A DNA stretch of 14,060 nucleotides from JBBDSH01 sp040905045 (GTDB lineage Bacteria > Pseudomonadota > Gammaproteobacteria > Eutrophobiales > Eutrophobiaceae): NCBI GenBank assembly GCA_040905045.1, contig JBBDSH010000001.1, positions 1 through 14,060 of the forward strand, in the 5' to 3' direction. Positions 12,761-14,060 of the stretch are shown piece after piece. Position 1 is the stretch's first letter. Each line of letters starts with the position of its first letter. Both the position numbers and the translations under genes were made by a program. Under the pieces are notes generated by a model. The model had not been told where the DNA came from, searched no databases, and saw only the letters and a program-made list of their open reading frames with translations.

Positions 12761-14041
12761 ATGTCATTTGAAACATTCGGCCTATCCGACGAAATCCTCC
12801 GCGCCGTGGCCTCCGAAGGCTACACGGAACCCACGCCCGTGCAAGGGCGCGCCATTCCCGCGATACTGGCGGGCCGCGATATCATGGCCGGCGCCCAGAC
12901 CGGGACCGGAAAGACCGCCGGGTTTACCTTGCCATTGCTGCAGTTGTTGTCGACACGGCCGTCCGCCTCGAAACCGGGTCAGCCCCGTGCGTTAATCCTT
13001 GTGCCGACTCGTGAACTGGCCGCCCAGGTCGCCGAAAGCGTCCGGATCTACGGTAAACATCTGCCGTTGAAATCCACTGTTGTGTTCGGCGGTGTCAAGA
13101 TAAACCCGCAGATCGAAAAATTGCGCAAGGGCGTCGATATCCTCATCGCCACCCCCGGCAGGCTGATTGATCATGTCTATCAGAAAAACGTGGATCTCGG
13201 CAGTGTCGAATTCCTGGTACTGGATGAAGCCGATCGCATGCTGGATATGGGCTTCATTCCGGATATCCGGCGGATCCTGAAAATGCTCCCGGCAAAACGG
13301 CAGACACTGCTCTTTTCAGCCACGTTTTCCGGCGAGATCCGGCAACTGGCCAATACCCTGATGCATGAACCGGAATGGATACAGATCGCAAAAAGCAACT
13401 CGGCTGCGGAGAACATCAGGCAGGTCGTTCACCCGGTGGATCGTTCCAACAAGGCCGAGGTCCTGGTGAAACTGATCCTGGACGGGGACTGGCGGCAGGT
13501 GCTGGTGTTCGTGAACATGAAACAAAGGGTGGACTGGCTGGTTGATAAACTCGTCAAGGCGGGAGTGTCTTCGGCGGCCATTCACGGTGACAAGAATCAG
13601 GGACAAAGAACCAAGGCGCTGGCCGATTTCAAATCAGGCAAAATACGCGTGCTCGTGGCCACGGACGTGGCTTCGCGCGGGCTGGATATCGATGAATTGC
13701 CCCATGTGGTGAATTTCGAGCTTCCCGAAGAGGCGGAGAATTATATCCATCGCATCGGCCGTACCGGCCGGGCCGGGATGAACGGGGAAGCGGTATCCCT
13801 GATGGCGGCCGATGAGACCCTGCTGCTGGAAGATATCGAGGCGTTACTGGGTATTGAAATCGAGCGCAAGGTTGTGCCCGGCTTTGAACCCGATCCGCGC
13901 ATTCGCGCCGTCGGTGGTCCGAAACGCCGCCGGGTGCGGGCACCGGAGCCCGAGGCCGTGTCCGATGAGGGCTCTCAAGCGCAGGAAAACAACGAACCCG
14001 CCGAACACTGGAGCAAACGTCTTGCCAAGTCGTCCGGCTGA
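12761..14041 (+). CDS. rhlE: DEAD-box ATP-dependent RNA helicase RhlE
   Basis: An ATP-driven RNA unwinder of the RhlE group, cytosolic, linked in other bacteria to ribosome maturation, RNA turnover and cold growth. All motifs are present in order: Q motif (TPVQ, Gln28), I AQTGTGKT (45-52), Ia PTRELAAQV (82-90), TPGRL (131-135), II DEAD (155-158), III SAT (186-188), IV VLVFVNMK, V VATDVASRGLDI (299-310) and VI HRIGRTGRAG (330-339). The start MSFETFGLSDEILRAVASEG and TAGFTLPLLQLL are characteristic of RhlE rather than SrmB, DbpA or CsdA. The C-terminal 40 residues are a short basic then acidic tail (KRRRVRAPEPEA), shorter than in many RhlE proteins. AGGAG lies 11 bp before the ATG. It is preceded by a long leader. 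Confidence 0.95.
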   Translation: MSFETFGLSDEILRAVASEGYTEPTPVQGRAIPAILAGRDIMAGAQTGTGKTAGFTLPLLQLLSTRPSASKPGQPRALILVPTRELAAQVAESVRIYGKHLPLKSTVVFGGVKINPQIEKLRKGVDILIATPGRLIDHVYQKNVDLGSVEFLVLDEADRMLDMGFIPDIRRILKMLPAKRQTLLFSATFSGEIRQLANTLMHEPEWIQIAKSNSAAENIRQVVHPVDRSNKAEVLVKLILDGDWRQVLVFVNMKQRVDWLVDKLVKAGVSSAAIHGDKNQGQRTKALADFKSGKIRVLVATDVASRGLDIDELPHVVNFELPEEAENYIHRIGRTGRAGMNGEAVSLMAADETLLLEDIEALLGIEIERKVVPGFEPDPRIRAVGGPKRRRVRAPEPEAVSDEGSQAQENNEPAEHWSKRLAKSSG

Positions 14042-14056
14042 ACGGAAAGAATCCGT
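14042..14056. terminator. Possible hairpin after rhlE, cut by window end
   Basis: ACGGA (14042-14046) and TCCGT (14052-14056) form a perfect 5-bp stem with loop AAGAA directly after the rhlE stop codon. The window ends four bases later, so any T run is unseen. Weak evidence for termination. Confidence 0.25.
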
Positions 14057-14060
14057 CCCG

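Noticed and set aside
12751..12771. Six-codon upstream ORF (MKYNVI) overlapping the rhlE start
   Set aside because: Its ATG is only one base from AGGAG, too close for efficient initiation, while the rhlE ATG at 12761 begins the family-typical sequence.

Overview
This window looks like a gammaproteobacterial chromosome segment, moderately GC-rich by eye. From about 2.1 kb onward it carries the conserved radC / coaBC-dut-algC / argB-slmA / pyrE / exonuclease III neighbourhood. The order combines a Pseudomonas-like arrangement (coaBC-dut-algC-argB, and pyrE divergent from a Crc/exonuclease III family gene) with the enterobacterial position of slmA near dut and pyrE. The genus cannot be fixed from the sequence. 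A Chromatiales or Ectothiorhodospiraceae-like relative is a guess.

Layout. (1) Bases 1 to about 2098 look like accessory DNA: the last 35 codons of an unidentified gene, a 130-bp MITE-like element with terminal inverted repeats, and a 460-residue helix-turn-helix protein of unknown function. This DNA interrupts radC exactly inside the HNHPSG metal-binding motif of its JAB/MPN domain, so radC (minus strand) is a pseudogene with an unrelated 42-residue tail. (2) 2724-8525 is a rightward housekeeping run: coaBC (coenzyme A synthesis) overlapping dut (dUTPase), a membrane-anchored 850-residue AlgC-type phosphohexomutase, argB (arginine synthesis), and slmA (nucleoid occlusion) overlapping argB. 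(3) 8618-10268 is leftward: a secreted coiled-coil DUF4124-like protein and pyrE (pyrimidine synthesis). (4) 10348-14041 is rightward: an exonuclease III (xthA/crc family, catalytic residues intact), mgtE (Mg2+ transport) and rhlE (DEAD-box RNA helicase).

The genes are mostly nucleotide, cofactor and sugar-phosphate metabolism plus DNA/RNA maintenance. The more unusual content lies between them. Heptanucleotide repeat arrays abut the stop codons of slmA, the DUF4124-like gene and xthA; the array after xthA folds into a long near-perfect palindrome. A 79-bp palindrome built from 9-bp units lies downstream of pyrE. Together with the MITE-like element this suggests a genome rich in small intergenic repeats at gene 3' ends. 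I see no CRISPR array, tRNA or rRNA. The best candidate for undescribed biology is the radC-inserted island with its unknown HTH protein; the stop-codon-associated heptad arrays are second.
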